Numbered from the stretch's first letter, positions 52,989 to 62,144 are shown. The stretch is 64,000 bases of DNA from Pseudoselenomonas ruminantium (GCF_900104055.1 NZ_FNJQ01000012.1:1-64000), one strand, 5' to 3'. Numbers and translations: made by a program. Notes: generated by a model not told the origin, from the letters alone.

Positions 52989-55442
52989 ATGCGAAGTTTG
53001 CAGGAGTGGATGACAGAGTTTGTACGGAGGGAACGGGAGTATGATTTTCCTGGAATGGCAGAATGTCTGGCAGAGGCTCGTAATGAGTTGTATCGGGAAC
53101 AGGAACGGTCGGCACCAGGAAAATTGTTTTTGGATAAATTTCTGAATGTGTTTGTATTGTCAGCTTTTGTTGCCTTGGAGGCGGGAAATGGGCAGCAGGC
53201 ATTAGTATATCTGGAAATGGCAGAGGAAGTACTGAAGAAAATTTATGATAAGCAGCTTCTGATTATGAAAGCGTACAAAGGCTATGCCCTGCAGGCTATG
53301 GGAGATTTTGACAAGGCAGAAAAGTTGTATTTGGAATATCTGGCCTATGAGCCGCGGGATGAAACGATATTCCTGCGGTTAGGGAATATGGCGGTACAAC
53401 AGAAGCAGTGGGACAAGGGATTGGAGGCATATGGGCATGCCTTGCAGATCAAGAAAAACTATCGGGAGGCTATGATCAATATTGGTGTTGTAGCCAGAAT
53501 GATGGGAGATGAGGATACAGCAGCGTCTATGGCTCAGACTGAGGAAATGCGGCAGCGTATCTTTGGGGAGGGGAGTCTGGAAGAGAATCCCTGCCGATAC
53601 GCTTTGGAAATAGATGATGATGATTTCCGCAACATTCCGATTTTTATCAATGCCAGGGACAGGCTGACATGTTTGCGGCAGCAAATCGATTGGTTGTGGC
53701 AGGCAGATTATCATAATATTTACATATTAGACAATGCCTCCACATATCCACCGTTATTGGCCTACTATGATGAAATAAAAGAACGGATAAAGGTACTTTA
53801 CCTGAAACAGAATCTGGGATACAAGGCGTTGTGGAAAAGTGGTGTGCTCAATGTACTGAACATCCAAACGCCATATGTATATACAGATCCGGATATTGTT
53901 CCTGTGGAAGAATGTCCTTATGATGTTTTGAAGAAAATGTTGCAGGTACTGCGTAAGCATCCCTACATAAAAAAAGTTGGCTTTGGTCTTAGAACAGATG
54001 ATATCACCTTTGCGGGCAAGGCGGCAGTTTTGGCCAGTGAAGGGGAGCGTATGATGACAGAGTTGGCACCGGATGTATATTTTGGCGTGATTGATACGAC
54101 CTTTGCCCTGTATCGGAACTTGCGTCATTATAATGCGTATGCCACTTTGAGGTTGGCAGGAAAGTATATGGCAAGACATTTGCCTTGGTATATGGACTAT
54201 CAGAAGTTGTCAGCAGATGAGGATTATTATGCCAAACATGCAACAGAAGATTATTCGACTCTGAAGGTGTTGAAGGATAATGGGATGGTGAAGGAGCAGA
54301 CGCTAACCAGTATTATTATTTTGAGTTACAATGCGCTGGATTATACTAAGCTCTGCTTGGAAAGCATTCGAAAAAATACGGAGAAAGGAACCTATGAAAT
54401 CATTGTGGTGGATAATGGTTCTAAGGATGGCTCAGCTCAATGGTTGGCAACTCAGACGGATATCTGCTGCATATTCAATAAGAAAAATATGGGGTTTCCC
54501 AAGGGCTGTAATCAGGGCATGGAGATTGCTCAAGGAACAGAACTGCTGTTGTTGAACAATGATACCGTTGTGACACCGGGTTGGCTGGACAATATGCGTA
54601 AAGCTCTGTATAGCGGTCAGAATATAGGGGCCGTAGGCTGTATGACAAATCACTGCTCCAATGAACAGGCCATCAGGCTGCCTTATCAGTCGATTGAGGA
54701 ACTTATGGCGGTGGCAGGTAATTTTAATCGATCAGATGCGCAGAAATGGTATCCTTGGATGGTGTTGGTAGGATTTTGTCTGCTCATGAAACGGGAGGTC
54801 TATATGCGTCTGGGCAATTTGGATGAATCATTCAGCCCAGGTAACTTTGAGGATGATGATTACTGTCTGCGCATGCGAAAGGCTGGTTATGAATTACTGT
54901 TGTGCGGTGATACCTACATCCATCATTTCGGCAGTGTGGCCTTTGCAGGAAAAAATGATGCAGCTCGGGAAAAGGATAAGAAAGAGCGTTATAACAAACT
55001 TATTGAAAAAAATCGGGCATACTTCATGAAAAAGTGGAGCATCAAGGGAACCTATCGCAGCCACTATGAAATGACGGATCTGCTATATAAGGAACTGTCC
55101 CCTGGACAGGATGTTCTTCTGGTCAATTGTGATATGGGATACGAGCTCTTTTGGCTGAAACGTAGAATTCCTGAGGCCACGATATACGGCTTGACTTCGG
55201 ATAAATTAGGTGTAGAGTTGGCCGGAAAAACTTTCCCGCTGTATGTCTGCCATGATTTTCTTGACGGATTGGACAAGCATTATCAACAGAAAAAATTTGC
55301 CCGGATTGCCTTGCTGGGAAATTATCATGAAAGACGACAGGGGGACAAACTGATACAAACATTGCGTCAGCACCTGACGGAGGATGGCTTGTTGTTTTTT
55401 GGTGATCAGGATCGGGTTTATCGCATGCCGTTTAGAGATTGA
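52989..55442 (+). CDS. multidomain glycosyltransferase (TPR, GT-A, GT2, C-terminal Rossmann-like)
   Basis: An 817-residue protein. TPR-like helices (about 60-190) are followed by a GT-A-like region (about 214-400) with NIPIFINARDRL and a YTDPDIVP acidic motif. A second, classical GT2 domain of the rhamnosyl/sugar transferase type (about 437-670) has SIIILSYNALDYT, VDNGSKDGS and LLNNDTVV. The C-terminal 120 residues (VLLVNCDMGYELFWLKRR) look Rossmann-like and could be a methyltransferase-type domain. The ATG at 52989 follows GGGAGGG. Part of the six-gene glycosylation operon; the sugar is unknown. Confidence 0.8.
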   Translation: MRSLQEWMTEFVRREREYDFPGMAECLAEARNELYREQERSAPGKLFLDKFLNVFVLSAFVALEAGNGQQALVYLEMAEEVLKKIYDKQLLIMKAYKGYALQAMGDFDKAEKLYLEYLAYEPRDETIFLRLGNMAVQQKQWDKGLEAYGHALQIKKNYREAMINIGVVARMMGDEDTAASMAQTEEMRQRIFGEGSLEENPCRYALEIDDDDFRNIPIFINARDRLTCLRQQIDWLWQADYHNIYILDNASTYPPLLAYYDEIKERIKVLYLKQNLGYKALWKSGVLNVLNIQTPYVYTDPDIVPVEECPYDVLKKMLQVLRKHPYIKKVGFGLRTDDITFAGKAAVLASEGERMMTELAPDVYFGVIDTTFALYRNLRHYNAYATLRLAGKYMARHLPWYMDYQKLSADEDYYAKHATEDYSTLKVLKDNGMVKEQTLTSIIILSYNALDYTKLCLESIRKNTEKGTYEIIVVDNGSKDGSAQWLATQTDICCIFNKKNMGFPKGCNQGMEIAQGTELLLLNNDTVVTPGWLDNMRKALYSGQNIGAVGCMTNHCSNEQAIRLPYQSIEELMAVAGNFNRSDAQKWYPWMVLVGFCLLMKREVYMRLGNLDESFSPGNFEDDDYCLRMRKAGYELLLCGDTYIHHFGSVAFAGKNDAAREKDKKERYNKLIEKNRAYFMKKWSIKGTYRSHYEMTDLLYKELSPGQDVLLVNCDMGYELFWLKRRIPEATIYGLTSDKLGVELAGKTFPLYVCHDFLDGLDKHYQQKKFARIALLGNYHERRQGDKLIQTLRQHLTEDGLLFFGDQDRVYRMPFRD

Positions 55443-55457
55443 TGCTGGAGGTATTAT

Positions 55458-56471
55458 ATGCTCAAGTATGTAGATTTTTGTAATTTCCAGCCGAAGACCC
55501 GCAAACTGCAATTGGATAAAGCAAGGGATTTTACAAGCGTAACTTTGGGAGCAGGTTCCTATATAGTCAATGCTGAAATGGGGATAAGTGATGATGAGGA
55601 AGCACATTTATTGGTAGGGAAATATTCATCATTGGCCCATGACTTGCATCTGTATATCGGAATTAATCATGATTATCGGCGAGTGTCGACATATCCCTTT
55701 GATAGCAATATTTTGACCGAATGGTGGGGGGAGAATACAAGTTTGCCACCACCAGCGGGAAAACATAATCACAAACAGATCATCATTGGTAATGATGTCT
55801 GGATCGGTGCGAATGTCACCATTATGGGGGGCGTGCATATTGGGAATGGAGCAGTAGTGGCAGCTAGTTCAGTGGTTACAAAGGATGTTCCACCCTATGC
55901 AATCGTTGGGGGAAATCCAGCAGTGGTCATAAAGTATCGTTTTAAACCAGAGATTATTGAAGGCTTACAACGGTTGAGGTGGTGGGATTGGTCAAAGGAG
56001 AAGATAAAGGCTGCTTTGCCGGAAATGGCGGATGTCGAAAAATTTTTGCAAAACTATGCGGGGCCTGAACCTGAATTATCAGAAAGCAATTTGCAAAGAG
56101 ATATATCACAGTTGCATCAGGAGCGGCAAATTTATCATTTTCGTCCGGATATTCATAGTGATGAGGGAATTTGGCGTGTTTTTATTGCTCGTTTTATGGC
56201 TAGGCAGACAATAAAGGATAATCTGGTACTGCTGTTGTGGTTGGATAATTCTCCAGAATCCGAATTTTGTACAGCAGAGTTGAAGGAGATGCTGGAAAAA
56301 CGAGGTGAAGATGCACCACTTATCGTAACATATCAAGGGGATAGGTCAGTGATGGCTGATATCATTAATGATGTAGATGTGATTGTGACCACAAAAGAAG
56401 AAGAATCCATTGAAATAATAGATTGCGTGGTTTCAGAAAAAGTGCGGATCATGTACGCGTATGATTACTAG
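55458..56471 (+). CDS. left-handed beta-helix acyltransferase with extra C-terminal domain
   Basis: A 337-residue protein. Residues 1-185 form a hexapeptide-repeat acetyltransferase of the CatB/Xat type ([16 protein letters not shown], then [17 protein letters not shown]). These use acetyl-CoA or a similar donor to modify sugars. Residues about 200-337 form an additional domain I do not recognise, ending with an acidic segment. Last gene of the glycosylation operon, so it probably acylates a sugar of the flagellin glycan (inference). Confidence 0.82.
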   Translation: MLKYVDFCNFQPKTRKLQLDKARDFTSVTLGAGSYIVNAEMGISDDEEAHLLVGKYSSLAHDLHLYIGINHDYRRVSTYPFDSNILTEWWGENTSLPPPAGKHNHKQIIIGNDVWIGANVTIMGGVHIGNGAVVAASSVVTKDVPPYAIVGGNPAVVIKYRFKPEIIEGLQRLRWWDWSKEKIKAALPEMADVEKFLQNYAGPEPELSESNLQRDISQLHQERQIYHFRPDIHSDEGIWRVFIARFMARQTIKDNLVLLLWLDNSPESEFCTAELKEMLEKRGEDAPLIVTYQGDRSVMADIINDVDVIVTTKEEESIEIIDCVVSEKVRIMYAYDY

Positions 56472-56493
56472 GTGGCGATAATTTAATTATCAA

Positions 56494-56525
56494 AAAAGGA
56501 GTGGCCTTGGCGGTCACTCCCTTTT
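56494..56525. terminator. terminator between the glycosylation operon and glnB
   Basis: AAAAGGAGTGGCC (56494-56506) pairs with GGTCACTCCCTTTT (56512-56525). Six T residues follow on the minus strand, so it best ends the amtB-glnB transcript, and it may act both ways. Confidence 0.8.
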
Positions 56526-56540
56526 GGTGATTGTTTTGTT

Positions 56541-56921
56541 TTAGGCACTGGCCTGTTCTTTGACTTCTCCCGGAATATCCCGGATGGCATCGTCACCGCG
56601 CTGGCCGGTGCGGATGCGGACGGCATCTTTGAGTTCCGAGACGAAGATCTTGCCGTCACCAAATTTGCCGGTGCGCAGGACGCGTTCACAGGTGTCGAGG
56701 ACCTTGGATACGGGGATTTCGGAAACCACGGTTTCCACTTTGATCTTGGGGACGAGTTTGACATCGTATTTCTTGCCGCGGTAGACTTCCTGATGGCCTT
56801 TGGAGAGGCCGCAGCCGAATACCTGGCTTACGGTGATGCCTAGGACTCCAATCTTGTTGAGGGCCCGCAGCAGGTCATCGAGTTTCGTGGAACGGGTGAT
56901 GATTTCGATTTTTGTCAGCAT
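56541..56921 (-). CDS. glnB: nitrogen regulatory protein P-II (GlnB/GlnK type)
   Basis: A 126-residue trimeric signalling protein that senses 2-oxoglutarate and ATP/ADP and gates the ammonium channel. The T-loop region is present (GHQEVYRGKKYDVKLVPK) with the tyrosine that is uridylylated in many bacteria, and the C-terminal signature TGKFGDGKIFV follows. The start at 56921 follows AAAGGA by 8 bases; an ATG 9 bases earlier sits on that site. It directly follows amtB on the minus strand, so GlnK-like AmtB regulation is likely. Confidence 0.93.
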   Translation of the reverse strand: MLTKIEIITRSTKLDDLLRALNKIGVLGITVSQVFGCGLSKGHQEVYRGKKYDVKLVPKIKVETVVSEIPVSKVLDTCERVLRTGKFGDGKIFVSELKDAVRIRTGQRGDDAIRDIPGEVKEQASA

Positions 56922-56926
56922 GGCGC

Positions 56927-58240
56927 TCATCCTTTCTCTGCCATATTCATCTGCATTACGGTGTTGGCCAGCATTTCGCTGGAGGTTTCAAAGGAACCGA
57001 GGAGCGGGCTGGAGGTCAGCACGCCGCGGGTATAGCCGCGTTCGCCATGTTCGATGATATCGAGGCCCGTGAGTTCTTCGGCTTCATCAGCACGGGTATC
57101 CATGAAGGAGTGCACGAGCTGATAGAGGACGAAGGAACCGGCTACAGCCAGAGCGTAGGCCACGACAATGGAGATCAGCTGCGCGATGAAAAGATGGGTG
57201 TCGCCATAGAAGAGGCCGTTGGCACCATCGGGATTGACTTCCGTGGTAGCCCAGAGGCCGGTGGCGATAGCACCCCAGGTGCCGCCGATGCCATGGACAC
57301 CGAAAGCGTCAAGGGAATCATCATAGCCGAGTTTTTCTTTGAGAACAGCGACAGCGAAGTAGCAGACCACGCCGCCAATCAGACCAATCAGTACAGCGGG
57401 CATCGGAGCGACAAAACCGGCAGCCGGGGTGATGGCGACAAGGCCAGCCACGCAGCCAGATACAGCACCTAAGATGGTCGGTTTGCCGTTGAATCTCCAT
57501 TCGGTCAGTACCCAGGAAACCGCAGCAGCAGCGGCAGCGGCCTGCGTGGTGACGAAAGCGTTGGCAGCCAGGGCGTTAGCGCCGAGCGCGCTGCCGGCGT
57601 TGAAGCCGAACCATCCGAACCAGAGAAGGGTGGCACCGAGAACGGTCATGGGGAGATTATGCGGCAGCATGGCCGTATGCTGATAGCCATGACGCTTGCC
57701 CAGGAGCAGGCAGATGGTCAGGCCGGAAACACCGGAGAGGATATGGATGACGAGGCCGCCGGCAAAGTCCAGGGCACCGAGTTCGGCGAGGAAGCCGCCG
57801 CCCCATACCCAGTGGGCCATGGGGTTATAGATGAAGATTGCCCAGAGCAGGATGAAGACCGCAAAGGCGGCAAATTTCATGCGTTCGGCAAAGGCGCCGG
57901 TGATCAGCGCCGGAGTGATGGCGGCAAACATGCACTGGAAGGCTACGAAAGCCAATTCCGGAATCGTGCTGCCTTCGAGCACTTTCATGCCGATGCCGGC
58001 AAGACCTAATTTGTCGAGGCTGCCGATAAAGCCGTTGACATCGGGGCCAAAGGCTATGGTATAACCAAGGACGATGAATTCGACGGAAACCATCGCGAGG
58101 ATAAAGAAACTCTGCATGATGGTGGTCAGCACGTTCTTGCTGCGCACCATGCCTCCGTAGAAGAAGGCCAGACCGGGAGTCATGATGAAGACCAGGGCGG
58201 CACTAATGAGTACCCAGGCCGTATCGCCAGTATCAATCAT
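56927..58240 (-). CDS. amtB: ammonium transporter Amt
   Basis: A 437-residue inner-membrane channel with 11 hydrophobic helices. Motifs visible: TPGLAFFYGGMVRSKN at the N terminus, GAFAERMKFAAFAVF, AHWVWGGGFL, and FGVHGIGGTWGAIATGLWA near the end with a pore histidine. The start at 58240 lies 8 bases after AAAGGA; 58249 is possible. The stop overlaps an upstream candidate start of glnB by 4 bases, so the pair is an operon. It imports ammonium under nitrogen limitation. Confidence 0.95.
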   Translation of the reverse strand: MIDTGDTAWVLISAALVFIMTPGLAFFYGGMVRSKNVLTTIMQSFFILAMVSVEFIVLGYTIAFGPDVNGFIGSLDKLGLAGIGMKVLEGSTIPELAFVAFQCMFAAITPALITGAFAERMKFAAFAVFILLWAIFIYNPMAHWVWGGGFLAELGALDFAGGLVIHILSGVSGLTICLLLGKRHGYQHTAMLPHNLPMTVLGATLLWFGWFGFNAGSALGANALAANAFVTTQAAAAAAAVSWVLTEWRFNGKPTILGAVSGCVAGLVAITPAAGFVAPMPAVLIGLIGGVVCYFAVAVLKEKLGYDDSLDAFGVHGIGGTWGAIATGLWATTEVNPDGANGLFYGDTHLFIAQLISIVVAYALAVAGSFVLYQLVHSFMDTRADEAEELTGLDIIEHGERGYTRGVLTSSPLLGSFETSSEMLANTVMQMNMAEKG

Positions 58241-58308
58241 AATAAACATCCTTTCCCTATGAGCTTGCATTTTACATTCGAATCTGGATAAGTCCTGCAA
58301 ACAGCAAA

Positions 58309-58348
58309 GCGTCCATAGCGCAGGGAGAGAGTTCTGCACTATGGACGC
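58309..58348 (-). promoter_or_regulatory. amtB leader, second hairpin
   Basis: GCGTCCATAG and GCAG pair with CTGC and CTATGGACGC (58309-58324 with 58333-58348), apart from one c/a mismatch. It lies in the untranslated leader 70 bases before amtB. Confidence 0.6.
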
Positions 58349-58357
58349 CATTGTCCG

Positions 58358-58404
58358 AAAAACATAAAAGTCCCAAAGTATCCGGTACCTGATACTTTGG
58401 GACT
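58358..58404 (-). terminator. amtB leader terminator-like hairpin (attenuator candidate)
   Basis: A perfect 14-bp stem, AGTCCCAAAGTATC (58404-58391 read on the minus strand) with GATACTTTGGGACT (58382-58369), then TTTATGTTTTT on the minus strand. It lies only about 20 bases after the predicted transcription start. Unless bypassed, it would yield a short RNA and block amtB expression. Confidence 0.6.
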
Positions 58405-58430
58405 GCGTTGTCCTGTTTGCTTATGAGCAC

Positions 58431-58459
58431 ATTATAGAGCCCTCCGCCTGTCTTGTCAA
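58431..58459 (-). promoter_or_regulatory. sigma-A promoter of amtB-glnB
   Basis: On the minus strand TTGACA (58459-58454), exactly 17 bases, then TATAAT (58436-58431): perfect consensus. Transcription would start near 58424, about 185 bases before amtB. Confidence 0.85.
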
Positions 58460-58607
58460 TAGGTTGATTTATGTATACATGGTTTGGATGCAGGAAAGCA
58501 GATTTTTGAATATTTGCTGGCAAAATAGAGGAATTTTCCATTGTTATGATGAATAAGCACGATGTATGGATAAATGTATGCAGCATTATTTAAGGAGGCG
58601 CAGAACC

Positions 58608-60152
58608 TTGGACAAGAGACAAGCAGAAGCTGACGCGGTAAAGAAGGCGGAGGAAGCCTTTGACCGCAGACGGCGAACGATTGGTTTGTTTGGGGCGCCC
58701 ATCCTGGCCCTGCTGGTGTTCATGACACCGATTGCGGGACTGACGGTGGCGGCGCATAAGTTATTGGCCATTATGGTATTGGTGGCGCTGTGGTGGATCA
58801 CAGAGCCGGTGCCGATTCCGGTTACATCGCTGATTGGGCCGACGCTGGCGGTCATCACTGGCGTGGTGCCTGTGGGGACGGCCTTTGCGGCCTTTGCTAA
58901 CTCCATGATCTTCCTGTTCATGGGTGGATTTATCTTAGCGAAAGCCATGATGACGCATGGCCTGGATAAGCGTTTTGCCTACTGGCTGCTGTCGCGCAGC
59001 TGGGTAGGTTCCAATCCGAAGCGGATTTTCCTCGCGGTCGGTTTAGCGGCTGCCCTTTGCTCCGGCTGGGTAAGCAACACTGCTACGGCAGCGATGATGT
59101 TTCCCATCTGCCTGGGCCTGCTGACTTCCATCAAGGAGATGTTTGCGGCCAATGGCCGGGAAATTCATCTGCACGAGTATAAATATGCCACGGGCTTGAT
59201 GCTGATGACGGCTTATTCCTGCTCCATCGGCGGTGTCCTGACGCCAATCGGCACTCCGCCGAACCTCATCATGCTGGGCTTTTTGGATACCATGTGCGAT
59301 ATCCATGTATCCTTCTTCCAGTGGATGACCTGGGGCCTGATTGCGATGGTCGTTTATTTTGGCATCGCCTATGTCGTGCTTTCGCATATGTTCCCCGCAG
59401 ATGTGGACCGCATTGAAGGCGCGGATATCTTTATCAAGACGAGACGCGATGAGCTAGGCGGCTGGACGCGTGCCCAGAAGAACACCCTGCTGGCCTTTAT
59501 CGTAGCAGTCACGCTCTGGGTATTGCCGGGCTTTATGTCCATTGCCTTTGGCAGCACCGATCCCACGTTGAAGATGTATAACAAGCTGTTCCCGGAAGCC
59601 ATCGCGGCGATGGCTGGTGCACTCCTGCTCTTCCTGCTGCCGGTCAATTTCAAGGAACGCGAGTTCACGCTGAAATGGTCGGAAGCCATGCAGGGCATCG
59701 AATGGGGCACGCTGATCCTCTTCGGCGGCGGCCTGGCCATGGGCGGTATGATGTATAAGACGGGGCTTTCGCAGTGGGTGGGCGACCTCATTGTCAGCTC
59801 CATGGGCGGTGCCCCCTCGGAAGTGGCTATGGTGGCCATCTTCTCGGTAATGGCACTGCTGCTTTCGGAACTCACGAGCCATACAGCGGCTACCAATATG
59901 ATTGGGCCGCTAGCGATCACGGCGGCCATCTCGGCTGGTATCAGCCCGGTGCCGGTATCGGTGGGCATTGCGCTCTCGGCATCTTTGGGCTTCATGCTGC
60001 CAGTTTCCACGCCGCCGAATGCTATCGTCTATGCTTCGGGGTATATTCCCATCACCAAGATGATCCGTACCGGTGTATATATTGACTTTATCGGCATTGC
60101 CTGCGTTACGATCCCGTTGGCCATCTATTTCGTCAACTGGATTGTAGGCTAG
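58608..60152 (+). CDS. DASS/SLC13-family anion:Na+ symporter
   Basis: A 514-residue inner-membrane transporter of the divalent anion:sodium symporter family (dicarboxylates, sulfate and similar). Two related substrate/sodium motifs are visible: WVSNTATAAMM in the first half and LTSHTAATNM in the second. WWITEPVPIPVTSLIG and PIGTPPNLI are also typical. It starts with TTG at 58608 behind TAAGGAGG; an in-frame ATG at 58566 would place that site inside the gene. It is followed 13 bases later by the SHMT-like gene, suggesting a joint pathway. Substrate unknown. Confidence 0.88.
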   Translation: MDKRQAEADAVKKAEEAFDRRRRTIGLFGAPILALLVFMTPIAGLTVAAHKLLAIMVLVALWWITEPVPIPVTSLIGPTLAVITGVVPVGTAFAAFANSMIFLFMGGFILAKAMMTHGLDKRFAYWLLSRSWVGSNPKRIFLAVGLAAALCSGWVSNTATAAMMFPICLGLLTSIKEMFAANGREIHLHEYKYATGLMLMTAYSCSIGGVLTPIGTPPNLIMLGFLDTMCDIHVSFFQWMTWGLIAMVVYFGIAYVVLSHMFPADVDRIEGADIFIKTRRDELGGWTRAQKNTLLAFIVAVTLWVLPGFMSIAFGSTDPTLKMYNKLFPEAIAAMAGALLLFLLPVNFKEREFTLKWSEAMQGIEWGTLILFGGGLAMGGMMYKTGLSQWVGDLIVSSMGGAPSEVAMVAIFSVMALLLSELTSHTAATNMIGPLAITAAISAGISPVPVSVGIALSASLGFMLPVSTPPNAIVYASGYIPITKMIRTGVYIDFIGIACVTIPLAIYFVNWIVG

Positions 60153-60165
60153 AGGAGGAGAGGTT

Positions 60166-61503
60166 ATGCAAAAAAAGAATTTGCTCGAAAGCCTGGCGGC
60201 CTTCGATCCGGAGATATATGGCATGATGCAGGAGGAGGTGCAGAAGCAGCGTTTCACGCTTTCCCTGCTGCCGACGTCCAATGCGGTATCGCCGTTCAGT
60301 GCGTTCCTGAAGGGCAGCATCTTCGGCAATGGTTATCTGGACCATCATGCGGTGCAGAGCCATATCCGGCTGGAAAAGATTGCCGAGGAGCGGGCGGCGA
60401 AATTGTTTGGGGCGGAGCATGCTATCGTGCGCATCTCCGATATCGCGGCGGCCTCTCGCGTGGTGTTCCATGCCCTGTGCCGGGATGGGGACACGGTGCT
60501 GTCCTTCAACCGGCGCAAGTCCGAGCACTGCAGCGGCGAGCATCTGCATTTTGAATTCATTTCCTTCAGCATTGAACCGGATACGGAGCTCATTGACCTG
60601 AAGCGGGTGCGGCAACTGGCTGAAGCTCGGAAGCCGCGGCTCATCATCTATTCGCCGGTCAATTATCCCCGCCATATAGACTACAAGGAACTGCAGTCTA
60701 TCGCCGAGAGCGTCGGGGCCTATCTTTGGGTGGACATCGGTCAGAATGCCGGCAGTGTGGCGGCGGGCTGTTCGCCGAGTCCCGTGCCCTATGCCGATGT
60801 GGTGACCTTCCCCACGGGCGATTCCCTGCGCGGGCCGCAGAGTGCGGTGATCCTGACGAAGGCGAAGCTGGCAGAGCTCATGGACAAGACGGTGCTGGAT
60901 ACCGGCCATTCCATGGTCAAGAAAAACGTATTGGCGGCTTTGGGCACGACTTTTCTGGAGGCGGGCAGCGAGGCCTTCAAGGCTTATTGCCAGCAGGTAA
61001 TGCGCAATGCGCAGGCTTTTGAGAAGGGGCTGCGGGAGGCCGGCGTGCAAACGCTTTGCGGGGATACCGAGACACATCTGATCCTGGCGCGGCTGCCCGA
61101 AGGCATGGATGCGCATGTCATGGCGGAAAAATTAGACGAAGCCGGTTTCCTGGTCAAGAGCGATCTGATGCTGACAGCCGATGAGGGCTGTACCTTCCCG
61201 ATCCTGCGCCTGTCGGTGCTGGACCCCACCACCAGAGCGCTGAAGGAGACGGCCCTGCAGACCGTGGGCCGGGTTATCGGCGAGCTGATGCTCTCGGCCG
61301 GGGAAGATGCGGCCCTGCAGAAAGCCCGCACCCAGGTCCGGGCTTTGCTGCTGGATAAACCGCTCTTCTCCGATGAATGGCTGCCGGCCAACATTCATCT
61401 GACGCCGGGGTACGGCCAGAAAGATCTCAATATCACGCAGGAGCTGGAGGCAGAGAAGAAGAGGTCGCAGGCTGAGCGCATGTTGAGTTTCTGGGATAGC
61501 TGA
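60166..61503 (+). CDS. serine hydroxymethyltransferase-like protein without the PLP lysine
   Basis: A 445-residue protein collinear with GlyA: N-terminal helix region, ERAAKLFGAEHA, DGDTVLSFN, GAYLWVDIG, LRGP and a C-terminal domain. Key catalytic positions are changed. The PLP-binding THKTLRGP becomes TGDSLRGP, with Asp219 in place of the lysine. DMAH becomes DIGQ (190-193), and the IASEN motif becomes LPTSN. The loop that carries YAEGYPG in GlyA is not conserved. An arginine near the carboxylate site (PILRLSVLD) is kept. It therefore probably does not catalyse the serine/glycine reaction and may be a pseudoenzyme or a non-PLP enzyme. Ribosome-binding site GAGGAGAGG; coupled to the upstream transporter. 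Confidence 0.85.
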   Translation: MQKKNLLESLAAFDPEIYGMMQEEVQKQRFTLSLLPTSNAVSPFSAFLKGSIFGNGYLDHHAVQSHIRLEKIAEERAAKLFGAEHAIVRISDIAAASRVVFHALCRDGDTVLSFNRRKSEHCSGEHLHFEFISFSIEPDTELIDLKRVRQLAEARKPRLIIYSPVNYPRHIDYKELQSIAESVGAYLWVDIGQNAGSVAAGCSPSPVPYADVVTFPTGDSLRGPQSAVILTKAKLAELMDKTVLDTGHSMVKKNVLAALGTTFLEAGSEAFKAYCQQVMRNAQAFEKGLREAGVQTLCGDTETHLILARLPEGMDAHVMAEKLDEAGFLVKSDLMLTADEGCTFPILRLSVLDPTTRALKETALQTVGRVIGELMLSAGEDAALQKARTQVRALLLDKPLFSDEWLPANIHLTPGYGQKDLNITQELEAEKKRSQAERMLSFWDS

Positions 61504-61600
61504 GAATTTTTAATCAAAATATAATCTTTTTCTAATGATATTTACAGATTGCTGTTGTATATTAAGCGCATAAGTTGAGAATTGCAAAGGGGTAGATAGA

Positions 61601-61933
61601 ATGTTTATGGGAAAGCGTAAAAAGATTGTGGCGATGGCTCTGGCTGGTATGATGAGCTTTGGTATTGCTGGTACGGCTATGCATGTTTCGACGGCTGAGG
61701 CTGCCATCAAACCGGCGTATGAGGATGGTACGCACAATCAGTACAGCCATCGTCTGAAAGAGGAAGACCGTGTGCATACGCAGAATGTCCGCGCGCTGAA
61801 ATATCAGAAGAAAAAGGGTGAGATTTCCGAGAAGGAATTCAACAAGGAGATGAAGCGCGAACAGAAACGTCATGACCGTGTGGTCAAAGAAGTGAAGGGC
61901 GATTACGAGAAGCATGAGCGCCGTCATCACTAA
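61601..61933 (+). CDS. small exported, highly charged protein of unknown function
   Basis: A 110-residue protein with a clear signal peptide (basic start, hydrophobic about residues 9-28, cleavage after STAEA). The mature part of about 75 residues is rich in Lys, Glu, His and Arg and probably a helical hairpin, with several histidines at the end (HERRHH). Ribosome-binding site AAAGGGG. I do not recognise the family. Export and the histidine/charge pattern could fit metal or envelope binding, but that is speculation. Stands alone before a strong terminator. Confidence 0.75.
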   Translation: MFMGKRKKIVAMALAGMMSFGIAGTAMHVSTAEAAIKPAYEDGTHNQYSHRLKEEDRVHTQNVRALKYQKKKGEISEKEFNKEMKREQKRHDRVVKEVKGDYEKHERRHH

Positions 61934-61951
61934 TCTATGATTTTACAGGCA

Positions 61952-61976
61952 AGCCGCCCGTCAGGGGCGGCTTTTT
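61952..61976 (+). terminator. intrinsic terminator after the exported charged protein
   Basis: AGCCGCCC (61952-61959) pairs with GGGCGGCT (61965-61972), followed by TTTT. Confidence 0.9.
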
Positions 61977-62041
61977 GCTATGAAATTTTTGCGAGTCAAG
62001 CCGATAGGCGCAGAATCGCTTAGATTTCGTGTAAGGGCGTA

Positions 62042-62062
62042 GTGCCAAACTTTGTTTGGCAC
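62042..62062. repeat. perfect palindrome upstream of the yaaR promoter
   Basis: GTGCCAAAC (62042-62050) and GTTTGGCAC (62054-62062) around TTT. It ends 10 bases before the yaaR -35 element, so an operator is possible. The stretch 61977-62041 shows no gene. Confidence 0.5.
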
Positions 62063-62072
62063 GGAGTTTCTG

Positions 62073-62101
62073 TTGCATGTTGGGGATTAAAACGCTATAA
62101 T
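62073..62101 (+). promoter_or_regulatory. sigma-A promoter of yaaR-holB-ricT
   Basis: TTGCAT (62073-62078), 17 bases, TATAAT (62096-62101). Confidence 0.8.
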
Positions 62102-62144
62102 TTAAGTTAGCAAAGTGTGAATAAAATCCTAGGCGAAGCGGGTG

